Positions 1-8,703 of a DNA stretch of 64,000 nt are shown here, one piece after another. Source of the stretch: Oculatella sp. LEGE 06141 (GTDB lineage Bacteria; Cyanobacteriota; Cyanobacteriia; Elainellales; Elainellaceae); assembly GCF_015207605.1 (NCBI RefSeq), contig NZ_JADEWO010000012.1:1-64000 (forward strand), written 5' to 3'. A program made the translations under genes and the position numbers. Positions within the stretch are counted from its first letter, which is position 1. Each line of letters starts with the position of its first letter. The notes beneath the pieces are model-generated. The model had not been told where the DNA came from and did not search any database. It saw only the letters and a list, made by a program, of their open reading frames with translations.

Positions 1-127
1 TGACAACCTTGCGATCTCAAAATCGCCCAGTGTTAGATTACTTGGTTGAGGCATGTCGGGCTGCTCGCCAGGGAGAACCTGTTCCATCCTTGCTGCCTAC
101 TGATACCCCCACCCCGTGAACGATTAC
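1..127 (+). mobile_element. right end of an IS66-type insertion element with transposase C-terminus
   Basis: An open frame enters from the window edge and stops with TGA at 117-119. Its last 38 residues include LDYLVEACRAARQGEPVPS, the kind of C-terminus I know from cyanobacterial IS66-type transposases. Eight bases after the stop the sequence reads ACGATTAC. Read inward from position 127 this gives GTAATCG, one base from the GTAAGCG that opens IS66-family inverted repeats. From base 128 the opposite strand is good devC coding sequence, so 127/128 is the inferred insertion junction. The rest of the element lies outside the window, so family assignment rests on the short tail and the terminus only. 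Confidence 0.65.
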
Positions 128-1202
128 GAATCAAAACAGTTCCAGCACGACTAACGTTCATTGCAATAGGGAGTAATGTTGCAGCGTACGTTAATTGATA
201 TAACCCCAGGGACAGGATGAGGCCCGGAGCAAACCCCAATATCGCCAAAATTAAGGACTCTTGCATCAACATGATTAACAGGTAGCGATCGCTGTAGCCC
301 ATCGCTTTGAGCGTGGCATATTCCGGCAAATGCTCTGATACATTGGCATAGAGAATCTGATAAACAATCACAATGCCAACGACAAAGCCAACTGCAACCC
401 CCATGTTGAAAATAAAGCCTGTTCCTTGACTGGCCCAATAGCCAATTTCGGCATCAATGAATTCGGGTATCGTTATGACCATCACATCATCAGGTAATTC
501 TGCAATGAGATGGCGTTTTACCCTGGCGATATCTGCTCCCGGTTCAAGCTGAATCAGGCCAATATCAATTTGATCAGGAGCGCGATCGGGAAACAGCTTC
601 ATGAAGGTAGAATCACTTGCAATGACATTACCATCAGCTCCAAATGATGCCCCTAGTTTAAACAAACCAACCGTTCGAACGGTTTGGTTAGAAACTTGCA
701 CCTCAATTGAACCCTGTTGTTCAATCCGCTCTGCAATTGGCCCGTACTCCGGGCGCGATGTTTGATCAAACAAGATGCGATCGAGCAGCTTCAGTTGATC
801 TAGATTTTGTTTCGCCTCTAGAAAGGTAAAGGCTGGATCGGCAGGATCAATACCCCAAACTAGAATGCTGCGATCGAGATACGTTTCAGGATTACGCCAG
901 GAGGTAAACCCGATATAAGCTGGGGCAACGGAGACAATGCCCCCATGCGCCATCGCTTGTTGCAATCGTTCTCTAGGAAAGCTTTTAACATCAATCAACG
1001 TTTTAACCTGTCGGTTGATCATAACCAGATCGGCGTTTAGATGGCGCTGAGCCTGGGTGCTGGAATCGTACAATGCATCGAGTAACCCAAACTGAACAAA
1101 CGTCAACACATCCGCAAAGGCAATTCCTGCTAACGCAACCACCAGGCGCGATCGCTCCTTAAGCAACTGAAGCAATGCCAGTGGTGTTTTACGAAACCTC
1201 AT
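128..1202 (-). pseudogene. devC: DevC-like ABC exporter permease, 3' end cut off by an insertion element
   Basis: This encodes about 358 native residues of a DevC-family permease, the membrane subunit of DevBCA/HlyD-type exporters (known for glycolipid or lipid export in cyanobacteria). Seen: an N-terminal membrane helix near residues 20-42, a large periplasmic domain (about 45-265), then helices around 270-290 and 315-350 with the family sequence EYATLKAMGYSDRYL just before the third helix. Relatives end after a further membrane helix and a positively charged tail. Here the homologous sequence stops at MNVSRAGTVLI and the frame runs into the neighbouring IS66-type element for about 31 unrelated residues. 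The last helix is therefore lost and the protein is probably inactive. It starts directly after the GNAT stop codon. The expected partner ATPase DevA is not in the window. Confidence 0.8.
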
Positions 1203-1844
1203 TCACTCGCCTCCCGGTTCTCGCTTCATCGTCCAATACCAGGGAGCCTGTTCTGATAATGGCTCTGTTCTGATAACATCAAATCCATGCCGTTGATAGA
1301 AACAAACGGCTGATTCTGTCGATGTTTCTAAATAGCAGGGCATCCCTTCGCGATCGGCTTCAGCCAGGATAGGATTCAACAGCAAGCCGCCAATGCCTTG
1401 CCGTTGGTAATCTGGAACAACGCCCAATAGCATTAAGTACCAATGGGGACGTGGCATATCCTGCCGCTGGTAGTCCTCCCATTTGAGCAGAGATATCCAG
1501 CGTGACCAGTGTGACCAATGGAGATGAAACGGCAGTTGATACAAGCCCGCCTGTAACAAGCGCAGTAAAGGGACAGGTGCCTGTCCGGGAGGGAGCCAGG
1601 CCGCAACTCCTTTTATAGGGTCAGACGTCGTGTAAACATGCCCATACGAAAGACTCGAGCAGAGCAGCGCGTTAATCACGCATTGAAGGGCACGGGTTCG
1701 AGCCGGCTCTAGTTCGGGAATGAGGTAGCGAAATATCGGGTCGTTTGCAAAAGCATCACTCAGCAGGCCAACGGCTGTATTAACCTGCGATCGCCTTAAA
1801 TGAGTCACAGTTGTATTCACGTTCACCTCACCAAAGTAGTTCAT
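1203..1844 (-). CDS. GNAT family N-acetyltransferase
   Basis: A 213-residue GNAT-fold acetyltransferase, which would move an acetyl group from acetyl-CoA to an unknown amine. The acetyl-CoA binding motif A is visible as PDYQRQGIGGLLLNPIL near residues 145-160, followed by the usual CYLETSTESAVCFYQRHGF segment (about 171-190). The given ATG lacks an obvious ribosome site. A GTG eight codons in (position 1820) has GGTGAGG about 5 bases upstream and may be the real start. The stop abuts the start of the devC remnant and the gene sits between the DevB-like adaptor and DevC, so it was probably cotranscribed with the exporter. The substrate cannot be told from the sequence. Confidence 0.85.
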   Translation of the reverse strand: MNYFGEVNVNTTVTHLRRSQVNTAVGLLSDAFANDPIFRYLIPELEPARTRALQCVINALLCSSLSYGHVYTTSDPIKGVAAWLPPGQAPVPLLRLLQAGLYQLPFHLHWSHWSRWISLLKWEDYQRQDMPRPHWYLMLLGVVPDYQRQGIGGLLLNPILAEADREGMPCYLETSTESAVCFYQRHGFDVIRTEPLSEQAPWYWTMKREPGGE

Positions 1845-2088
1845 TCAAAAAACTAATGAGCTTTACAGAATCAATCTTTGCCAGCGTTACTAGCCAGCGA
1901 GCTTTTTCTCGTTCTCGTTCTATTCCGTTTGTGGCAGCAATTCGGCAGATCGTAACGGCTAAAACAATCCAGGGATAAACTTCTCTGCGAACCCGTCGAA
2001 ACCAAATCAAGCGTTTTGGGCAGAGCATAGGAACTGGATAAAATGCTTATTTCAATCGAGCGACCGTTATTTTTAAGAACACAAACGC
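1845..2088. other. 244-bp spacer with an unrecognised small reading frame
   Basis: This gap between the DevB-like gene and the GNAT gene holds a minus-strand open frame of 66 codons (2028 to 1828) containing YPWIVLAVTICRIAATNG and a charged EREREKARWL stretch. The composition resembles a protein, but I do not recognise a family, see no clear ribosome site, and the frame overlaps the GNAT start by 17 bases. It may be a remnant. The spacer also carries an operator-like site at 2053-2070, listed separately. Confidence 0.3.
2053..2070. promoter_or_regulatory. operator-like site, near copy of the one upstream of the TetR gene
   Basis: The sequence AATCGAGCGACCGTTATT matches the site next to the TetR gene (3885-3902) at 16 of 18 positions; only the two central bases differ. 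It lies just after the DevB-like stop codon and upstream of the GNAT/devC pair, where it could control a second promoter. Binding by the neighbouring TetR protein is inferred. Confidence 0.45.
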
Positions 2089-3270
2089 TCAACGCTGAAT
2101 CGCAACCTGTACCTGAAGATGGGTCAAGTTTGCCACGCGTTTGCTAGCCTCGGCACTGAGACGAATTTTGACCTCAATCACACGCTGGTCGAGATTTTCT
2201 CCGGGTTGCGTGCTCATTACCCGTTGTCGATTAACCTGCGATCCGATTTGCAGAACGGTTCCCCGCAGTTCTTCTGAAAACGCCTGACTCGTGATGCTCG
2301 CAGCTTGCCCCACTCGGACGTGATCAATGTCCGTTTGATAAACCTCTGCGATCGCCATCATTTGTTCGGTTTGGCCCAGGTCTACGATGCCGTTATCGCT
2401 AACTTTCTCGCCGGGCTGGGTATGGATAGTGAGGATGGTTCCCGTGATCGGTGCGTAAACATAAGCTTGCTCTAGCTCTGTTTTGGCACGCTGAACCGCT
2501 GCGATCGCTTCATTTAATTCGGCCTGAGCTACCTGCACATCCACCGGACGAATGTCTGTAACCTGATCGAGAGTTGCCGTCGCTTCACGAACTTGAGCCT
2601 GAAGGGTCGTAGCCGTTCGCTGTTGCAGAGCGATCGCTTCCTGCCATTGCGCTTTGGCTGTTGCTAACGCCAGCCGTTTTGCATCCAGATGAGAGGCTGA
2701 AACGGCACCTGCTTGATACAACTGCTGAAAGCGATCGTACTCAGCCTGAGCATGTTGAACTTCTGCCTGCCAACGGGCGATCGTGGCTGATTGGGCGGCC
2801 AGTTCGCCTTGCCGCTCTGCTTGAAAGCGGGCAACTGTAGCGGCTTGTGCCTGAATTTCACCGTTTTTTGCACCTGCTTTCACTTGAGCCAGTCGCCATT
2901 CTGCGGTTTGTACCTGCTGTTGCGCTTCCTGCACCGCTGCTTGCAACCGCTGATGGGAATCCAACACAGCAATTATCTGCCCTGCCTCAACCCGATCGCC
3001 CAATTGCACCCGCAGTTGCGCTACGCGATCGCCATCAAGCGCCAGCGGAGCAGATACTTGCACCACTTCACTGGCAGGCTCTAAACGTCCCAGAGCCGTA
3101 ACGTGCTTCGTCTGTGGCATGGAATCAACAAATTGAGAGGGATCATCTGCCCCAACTGGAGCAAATTGGGAGATACCGTAACGGGCGATCGCTACGGTGA
3201 CAACGGTTGCAGCAACAACCAGTGCAATCGTGCGACGATGGAAATTGCTTGACACCCCTTGATGCTGCAT
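2089..3270 (-). CDS. devB: DevB/HlyD-type membrane fusion protein of an ABC exporter
   Basis: A 393-residue periplasmic adaptor that links a DevC/DevA-type inner-membrane ABC exporter to an outer-membrane channel. Seen: one N-terminal membrane anchor (about residues 13-34), a first biotinyl/lipoyl half-motif (VSAPLALDGDRVAQLRVQLGDRVEAGQ, about 68-98, with a typical GDRVEAGQ), a long alanine/glutamine-rich coiled-coil hairpin (about 105-265), and the second half-motif YAPITGTILTIHTQPGEKV (about 275-295), followed by a beta-barrel domain. Length fits DevB. It lies 16 bases downstream of the TetR gene, is probably in its operon, and precedes the GNAT gene and the broken devC. Without intact DevC in cis it may be orphaned. 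Confidence 0.85.
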   Translation of the reverse strand: MQHQGVSSNFHRRTIALVVAATVVTVAIARYGISQFAPVGADDPSQFVDSMPQTKHVTALGRLEPASEVVQVSAPLALDGDRVAQLRVQLGDRVEAGQIIAVLDSHQRLQAAVQEAQQQVQTAEWRLAQVKAGAKNGEIQAQAATVARFQAERQGELAAQSATIARWQAEVQHAQAEYDRFQQLYQAGAVSASHLDAKRLALATAKAQWQEAIALQQRTATTLQAQVREATATLDQVTDIRPVDVQVAQAELNEAIAAVQRAKTELEQAYVYAPITGTILTIHTQPGEKVSDNGIVDLGQTEQMMAIAEVYQTDIDHVRVGQAASITSQAFSEELRGTVLQIGSQVNRQRVMSTQPGENLDQRVIEVKIRLSAEASKRVANLTHLQVQVAIQR

Positions 3271-3286
3271 AAATGCTCCTTTTCAA

Positions 3287-3877
3287 TCAATGATTGGGTG
3301 GCTGAGCCTGTTTACGTTCGAGATAGGCCGTTAACATTGCTGCCAGCAGTTCTGCTTGCTCAATATACGAAACCGATTCAGAATCAACCATACGTTCTGA
3401 AATCAGCCCATCTATCCAACACAGCACATGGGTTGCGATCGCCGGATCGTCCACCCCCAGCAGTCGGGCAATCTCCTGGCGAGAACGCTGGCTGGCACGC
3501 CTTACAGCTTCATTGACACGCGATTGTCCAACTCCGGCCTGCTGATAAAAATCCATATACAGTAAGGTCTGCTTGAAGAAATACGCTTCGTTTTCCAGTA
3601 AAAACTGACCTAAAGCCAGAATTCGCTCTTCCATAGAGTTAGCCTGCTGAATTTCGGCTAGCGCTTTTAGCAAATCGTGTTGGGTTAATTCTTCAATCAA
3701 CTGCCCAAACAACTCTTCTTTACTGGGGAAGTAGTAATAAAGCGTGCCCGTGGAAACCCCTAGCGCTTGAGCAATCTGTCGAGTGGTGAGTGTGGCATAT
3801 CCCTTTTCGGCAAATAAATCAAAGCATTTGTGCAGCAACTCCTTGCGATATTGATCGTGGTCGTGAACCTTGGGCAT
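3287..3877 (-). CDS. TetR/AcrR family transcriptional repressor
   Basis: A TetR-family regulator of 196 residues if it starts at the ATG at 3877 (MPKVHDHDQYRKELL). The frame is open upstream to 4006, but those 43 extra residues are not TetR-like and would cover the palindromic operator-like site. The DNA-binding HTH is clear: FAEKGYATLTTRQIAQALGVSTGTLYYYFPSKEELF (about residues 19-54). The C-terminal ligand/dimer domain ends with a short charged tail. It lies first in a minus-strand run TetR - DevB - GNAT - DevC and most likely represses this exporter operon and itself. The ligand is unknown. It is transcribed divergently from the gamma-glutamyltransferase gene. Confidence 0.85.
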   Translation of the reverse strand: MPKVHDHDQYRKELLHKCFDLFAEKGYATLTTRQIAQALGVSTGTLYYYFPSKEELFGQLIEELTQHDLLKALAEIQQANSMEERILALGQFLLENEAYFFKQTLLYMDFYQQAGVGQSRVNEAVRRASQRSRQEIARLLGVDDPAIATHVLCWIDGLISERMVDSESVSYIEQAELLAAMLTAYLERKQAQPPNH

Positions 3878-3885
3878 GTTTTTTA

Positions 3886-3899
3886 ATCGAGCGCTCGTT
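3886..3899. promoter_or_regulatory. palindromic TetR-type operator candidate
   Basis: CGAGCGCTCG (3888-3897) is a perfect 10-bp palindrome inside ATCGAGCGCTCGTT, ending about 10 bases before the preferred TetR start. TetR-type regulators commonly bind such sites next to their own gene. A close copy at 2053-2070 supports a real binding motif. Confidence 0.5.
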
Positions 3900-4009
3900 A
3901 TTTTAAAAAATAGCATAACTATTAAAAAGCGCAACTCGTTGGGTGAAGCAACCTGTTTTGTTTGGAGCAAGCGATCGCGGAGTACAATTCCTCTCATCCT
4001 TAACAATCG

Positions 4010-5818
4010 GTGCTGACTGTGCGACGACGAATAATTGCAGGGTTTGCGATCGCCCTTAGCTTCACACTGATATTGAATTTAACCCGCACTGTCGCTCAAC
4101 CTGAGAGGACAGGTGCCTCTGCTAGTGGAAGAGGAGGAGCGGTGGCTACGGTGGATTCCCGTGCCACCCAAATTGGCATTGATATTCTTCGATCTGGGGG
4201 AAATGCGATCGATGCGGCAGTGGCGACTGCTGCTGCCCTGGGAGTGGTTGAGCCGTTTTCTGCTGGAATTGGCGGCGGCGGTTTTATGCTGATTTACCTC
4301 AACCATGAGGATCGGGTGATTGCTTTAGATGGACGAGAAGAAGCTCCGGCCTCTGCCCGTGTCGATATGTTTGACGACCCGGATAATCCGATTGAACTGC
4401 TGCCCTTTACCCCCAACCGCATCAGTAATGGTGCGGCAGTGGGCGTACCGGGAACGTTATTAACCTGGACAGAAGCCCTCGATCGCTACGGCACGCTTTC
4501 GCTAGCGGAGGCATTAGCTCCTTCGATCGCTCTGGCCGAGAATGGCTTTGAAGTGGATGAAACCTATGCCAGCCAGCTAGAAGCCAACCAGGATCGGTTT
4601 TTGGCCTTTACGCCTACCCAGGAACTGCTTCTGCCTGATGGTGAGGTTCCTGAACCTGGATCGACGATTGATAATCCTGATTTGGCTAAGACCTATCGGC
4701 TAGTGGCTGAGCAAGGAGTCAATGTATTTTATCGGGGTGAAATTGGCGAGGCGATCGTCGAAACGGTTCAGAATCCACCAACGGTAAGTAATCCACCCTT
4801 TCGCGTCATTCCGGGCGGCATGACGATGGCCGATTTAGATCACTATGCGCTACGGGTTCGTCGTCCTGTGATGACGGACTATCGAGGCCATCGGGTTTAC
4901 GGCATGGGCTTACCCAGCAGCGGCGGCATTACTGGCATCCAGACTTTAAATATGGCTGAGGGGTTTGAACTTGGCGCGATCGATCGCACCAAGGCACTAC
5001 ACACCATCATTGAAGCCGAGCGGTTGGCCTATGCCGATCGCGGCGCATATTTGGGCGATCCAGAGTATGTGGACGTGCCGCTGCCGGGGTTGCTTAGCGA
5101 AGAGTATGCTCAAACACGACGGGCACTGATTGGCGATCGCGCCCCGGCAGAAGGAGCAGAATTTGTGGCGACGGCAGGCAATCCGCTTCCCTATCAGTTC
5201 GATCCCAGTCCTAGCCTGACTACGGTTGAAGCCATTTCTCAGATCAGCGATCAGGAGGGACTTTCGACAACTCACCTGACCGTGGTAGACAACGACGGTA
5301 ATGTGGTTTCCTACACGCTGACGATTGAATCAACAGGTGGGTCTGGAATTGTCGTTCCGGGCTATGGGTTCATCCTCAACAATGAATTGACCGACTTTGA
5401 TTTGGTGAGTCCCCATCCCAATGTTCCAGAACCGGGTAAGCGACCCCGCAGCAGCATGGCACCCACCATTGCCGTGGCTACCGATGGTCGCATCATTGCC
5501 TTTGGTTCTCCGGGTGGGTCTACTATCATCACCACAGTTTTGGGGATTGCCTTTAATGTGTTTGATTTCAACCTGCCGATTGCTGAGGCGATCGCGGCTC
5601 CACGCATCTCTCAGCGCAATGGCGGCATCACTGAAGTTGATGGCGGGTTTGAAACCAGCGCATTGGGGCGATCGCTCACAGCTCTGGGGCATGTTCTCAG
5701 GCCGATCGACGAAATTGGGGCAGCTACTGGAATTGTGCTTCATCCAGATGGCACTATGCTGGCAGCGGCTGAACCCATGCGGCGGGGTGGTGGGTCTGCA
5801 ATGACGGTACGTGACTGA
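4010..5818 (+). CDS. ggt: gamma-glutamyltransferase (gamma-glutamyltranspeptidase)
   Basis: A 602-residue Ntn-hydrolase that removes or transfers the gamma-glutamyl group of glutathione and related compounds, normally exported and self-cleaved into two subunits. Seen: a basic, hydrophobic signal sequence (RRRIIAGFAIALSFTLIL, residues 5-22); the conserved DGREEAPASA region; the autoprocessing/catalytic threonine in LSTTHLTVVD (Thr420 numbered from the GTG at 4010); the STGGSGIVV and GKRPRSSMAPT motifs; and FGSPGGSTIITTVLGIAFN near the end. The start is GTG at 4010 or the in-frame GTG at 4019; both leave the signal peptide intact. It is divergent from the TetR gene, and no partner genes are evident. 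Confidence 0.95.
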   Translation: MLTVRRRIIAGFAIALSFTLILNLTRTVAQPERTGASASGRGGAVATVDSRATQIGIDILRSGGNAIDAAVATAAALGVVEPFSAGIGGGGFMLIYLNHEDRVIALDGREEAPASARVDMFDDPDNPIELLPFTPNRISNGAAVGVPGTLLTWTEALDRYGTLSLAEALAPSIALAENGFEVDETYASQLEANQDRFLAFTPTQELLLPDGEVPEPGSTIDNPDLAKTYRLVAEQGVNVFYRGEIGEAIVETVQNPPTVSNPPFRVIPGGMTMADLDHYALRVRRPVMTDYRGHRVYGMGLPSSGGITGIQTLNMAEGFELGAIDRTKALHTIIEAERLAYADRGAYLGDPEYVDVPLPGLLSEEYAQTRRALIGDRAPAEGAEFVATAGNPLPYQFDPSPSLTTVEAISQISDQEGLSTTHLTVVDNDGNVVSYTLTIESTGGSGIVVPGYGFILNNELTDFDLVSPHPNVPEPGKRPRSSMAPTIAVATDGRIIAFGSPGGSTIITTVLGIAFNVFDFNLPIAEAIAAPRISQRNGGITEVDGGFETSALGRSLTALGHVLRPIDEIGAATGIVLHPDGTMLAAAEPMRRGGGSAMTVRD

Positions 5819-6048
5819 TGGGGTTAAACTCAGGCACAGCGCTTGTTTCACAGAAACGAGACTGAGTACATTTCGTCTTTCATCTAGTTTGATTTGGTAA
5901 ATTGAGCCGATCGCTGTTTAACTTTCTGGTTCTTACCTATGCTCTTGTCAAAATTTCGTGACCAGAGAGATGTGGATTAACAAAGATTCCGATCGCGCCA
6001 AAACCAGTCTGCTAGGCTTAAATGTGATCAAACCCAAGATTTTTAGCT

Positions 6049-7038
6049 GTGACTAATCCTCGTGTTCTCTGCCTGGGTGAAATACTGTGGGATTGCCTGG
6101 CCGATCAGCCCGGTGTACCGCTTGAACAAGTAACCTCCTGGACATCCTATCCCGGTGGCGCTCCTGCCAACGTAGCCTGTGCGTTGACGAAACTAGGAAC
6201 TCCAACCGGGTTCATTGGCTGTGTGGGTGAAGATGAGCAGGGACGATCGCTCGTAGACTTGCTGCAAACCATTGGTGTTGATTGCACTGGCATTCAATGG
6301 CATCCCACGGCTCCCACCCGCGAAATTTTTGTCTTGCGCTCTGAGAGCGGCGATCGCCAGTTTATCGGATTTGGCGATCGCGATACGGCAGACTTTGCTG
6401 ATACCCATCTGCAAGCCAAACAGCTTCCCGTGAGTTTGTTTGATGCGGCAGATTTTTTGGTTGTGGGCACGCTAGAGATGCCCTATCCCGAAACGCAACG
6501 GGCGATCGCGCATTCACTGGAACTGGCAGAACAGCACTTTGTCAAAGTCTTGCTGGATGTCAACTGGCGACCGATGTTTTGGCCTGATGTGGATGCGGCC
6601 AAACCCGTAATTCAGCACTTGATGAAACAGTCTGACTTTATCAAACTGTCGGAAGAAGAGGCCGAGTGGCTGTTTGATACAACCGATCCGGGGGTGATTA
6701 CCCATCGCTTAGGCAGCGTTGAAGGGGTGATTGTTACGTTTGGGGCGCAGGGATGCGCTTACTGTTTGGGCGGTAATGAGAGCAAGCTGCCCGCTTTTGA
6801 GATGGAAGTTGAAGACACCACTGGAGCCGGGGATGCCTTTGTGGCGGGTTTTCTGCATCAGTTGTGCCTTGGGGGCATCCAAGCCTTGCGCGCTCCAGAG
6901 GTATCGCGCAAAGTAATGGTTTATGCCACTGCCTGTGGTGCGTTGACTACAACCCGTCCAGGCGCGATCGCCGCACAGCCCACAGCGGCTGAAGTGGAGG
7001 CGTTTCTTTACTTGCAACAACCGTTTGCTATGAAATAA
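6049..7038 (+). CDS. PfkB family carbohydrate kinase, fructokinase-like
   Basis: A 329-residue sugar kinase of the ribokinase/PfkB family that phosphorylates a sugar (fructose is the likeliest) with ATP in the cytoplasm. Seen: the N-terminal CLGEILWDCLAD strand, the substrate-side GGAPANVACALTKLG motif (about residues 36-50, PfkB signature 1) and the C-terminal DTTGAGDAFVAGF motif with catalytic Asp262. It starts with GTG at 6049, because no in-frame ATG precedes the conserved N-terminus. It ends 17 bases before the convergent kinase gene. The closest resemblance is to cyanobacterial fructokinases, but sugar specificity cannot be read from motifs alone. Confidence 0.9.
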   Translation: MTNPRVLCLGEILWDCLADQPGVPLEQVTSWTSYPGGAPANVACALTKLGTPTGFIGCVGEDEQGRSLVDLLQTIGVDCTGIQWHPTAPTREIFVLRSESGDRQFIGFGDRDTADFADTHLQAKQLPVSLFDAADFLVVGTLEMPYPETQRAIAHSLELAEQHFVKVLLDVNWRPMFWPDVDAAKPVIQHLMKQSDFIKLSEEEAEWLFDTTDPGVITHRLGSVEGVIVTFGAQGCAYCLGGNESKLPAFEMEVEDTTGAGDAFVAGFLHQLCLGGIQALRAPEVSRKVMVYATACGALTTTRPGAIAAQPTAAEVEAFLYLQQPFAMK

Positions 7039-7055
7039 GGGCTGGCTCAACCCCT

Positions 7056-8168
7056 CTAGAATCCGGTCGCTGAAACAGACCCAACCAGAAACTCGCCCCC
7101 TGATGCCCCCTGAGGCTGCTGTTTCGTTTTGAGCTTGTTGCGCCATTGCCGAATGGCCATTGCTGTGCGGGTTGTGGGTGGAATGTAACGGCCAGAGTTG
7201 AGCAACGCCTGGTCGTCCGATAGGTTGGCGATGGGAGGCTGGCTGTTCATACAGTCTGCCAGGTTGTCTAAATATGGCTCCAGATTGAGTGCCCGGATCA
7301 CTTGCTCCACTGATTGATAGCGATCGCGCACGGCAATCTTCAGCATCTTGGCTAACACTTTGCCGAAGTGGTCGCTGATATCTACGTCTTGTTGCCAGCG
7401 GATCTCGCCCGTTGCAGCATCAACCTCAAATTCCATTGGCGATCGCCCCGTCAGCAAGTACAAACAGGTGATGCCGATCGCATAAATATCGCTGGAATAG
7501 GTGGGGCGAAGCGCTAACTGTTCTGGCGGGGCAAACCCAACTGTGCCTACAAACTGTGTCGTTGGCACTTTCTGGCTCCATTCGTCAACCGACTGAATGT
7601 TCTCTTTGACTGCACCAAAATCAATCAGCACCAGCCTGCCATCGTCCTGACAACGAATAATGTTGGGCGGTTTAATATCACGATGGATCACCTGATGCTG
7701 ATGCACATAGTCGAGAACGGGCAAAATTTCTCGTAAAAATCGCTTTACGGCCAGTTCAGAATAGACCCCGTTCACCCGCACCTCTTTCACTAATGTGCAG
7801 CCTTTAACGTATTCCTGAACCAGATAAAATTCGCCGTTTTCCTGAAAATAGTTGAGCAGTTGCGGCACCTGGGCATGGCTACCTAACTGGCTCAAGGTTT
7901 TTGCCTCTCGCTCGAACCGCTCGGAAGCACGCTGAAGTGTAACGGGATTGCTGACCTTTGGACACAGTTGCTTAATGACACAGAGCGGCATCCCAGGCAA
8001 AGACACATCTTTAGCCAGAAAGGTAACGCCAAATCCGCCTCGCCCCAACGCCCGCAAAATCCTATAGCGATTGCGGAAAAGCTGTTGCGCTCCGCAAAAT
8101 TGCCCTAGCTTTGTTTGGTGCTGAGATGACTCGCGCAAATGAGACAGGGTAGCAACAGAGGAATTCAT
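7056..8168 (-). CDS. serine/threonine protein kinase (PknB-like catalytic domain)
   Basis: A 370-residue soluble eukaryotic-type protein kinase. Seen in order: glycine loop LGRGGFGVTFLAKD (residues 41-54), ATP-anchoring Lys66 in VIKQL, catalytic loop HRDIKPPNI with Asp164, Mg-binding DFG at 183-185, the activation segment and GFAPPEQL, and YSSDIYAIGITCLYLLTG. The final 60 or so residues are low-complexity with no recognised sensor domain and no membrane helix. Cyanobacteria carry many such kinases; the target is unknown. It faces the sugar kinase tail to tail. Its upstream region carries several 15-bp tandem duplications (8275-8405). Confidence 0.93.
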   Translation of the reverse strand: MNSSVATLSHLRESSQHQTKLGQFCGAQQLFRNRYRILRALGRGGFGVTFLAKDVSLPGMPLCVIKQLCPKVSNPVTLQRASERFEREAKTLSQLGSHAQVPQLLNYFQENGEFYLVQEYVKGCTLVKEVRVNGVYSELAVKRFLREILPVLDYVHQHQVIHRDIKPPNIIRCQDDGRLVLIDFGAVKENIQSVDEWSQKVPTTQFVGTVGFAPPEQLALRPTYSSDIYAIGITCLYLLTGRSPMEFEVDAATGEIRWQQDVDISDHFGKVLAKMLKIAVRDRYQSVEQVIRALNLEPYLDNLADCMNSQPPIANLSDDQALLNSGRYIPPTTRTAMAIRQWRNKLKTKQQPQGASGGEFLVGSVSATGF

Positions 8169-8274
8169 TCTAATGCTGTTGATGTCGGTGAGTCGTGATC
8201 CCGTGACTTTATACTAGCGTCATATATTCTCAGCGCAAACCGATGTCGTAGTCGTTAACATCGTCCTTGCAGTT

Positions 8275-8405
8275 GAGCCTATATCAAGGAGCCTATATCC
8301 AAGTCAAGCCTGCATCAGGCTAGTTTAGTGTTTGGTAGCTGGCCGATAGATGTGTAACTAGTCGATGTGTAACTAACTGTAGTGAATTTGACTGTAGTAA
8401 ATTTG
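8275..8405. repeat. cluster of three short tandem duplications upstream of the kinase gene
   Basis: Three separate direct duplications lie close together: gagcctatatc(c)aag at 8275-8288 and 8289-8303; gatgtgtaacta at 8349-8360 and 8364-8375 (period 15); and actgtagtgaatttg / actgtagtaaatttg at 8376-8390 and 8391-8405 (period 15). The rest of the 535-bp gap 8169-8703 holds no gene that I can support. Confidence 0.85.
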
Positions 8406-8587
8406 TTGCCGGGGTGCTTCTGTCAAACGTTGCAATTTCAATCAAAAAACCTGATTCGAGGATGAAGCTGACCCAACATCTTTAATGAAATTGTCCGATG
8501 TTATGAGTAAATTAACCTCAGTAGTTCTGGTGATTTATAAACCAATGATAAAGCTTCCTGGATTTTTTGAAGCATTATTTTATACTA

Positions 8588-8679
8588 GGTGATTCGATCG
8601 GGGTGGAATGTACGGAGGCTGAGGCGATCTCCTGCCGTGGAGTGCAGCAGAGGCACGGACAGCGGCTAGCCGAATCATC
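8588..8679. ncRNA. possible structured RNA between the kinase and maf genes
   Basis: GGTGATTCG (8588-8596) can pair with CGAATCATC (8671-8679) in a 9-bp closing stem with one G-U pair. Inside it GGAG (8614-8617) can pair with CTCC (8629-8632), and CCGTG (8635-8639) with CACGG (8654-8658). No open frame covers the area. Strand is undetermined and I recognise no RNA family. Pairing by eye only; covariation was not tested. Confidence 0.25.
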
Positions 8680-8703
8680 CTCAAAGGTTGAATAACGAGA
8701 CCG

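Noticed and set aside
3878-4006. 43 extra N-terminal residues for the TetR protein
   Set aside because: The segment is not TetR-like and covers the palindromic operator-like site; the ATG at 3877 gives a standard TetR length.
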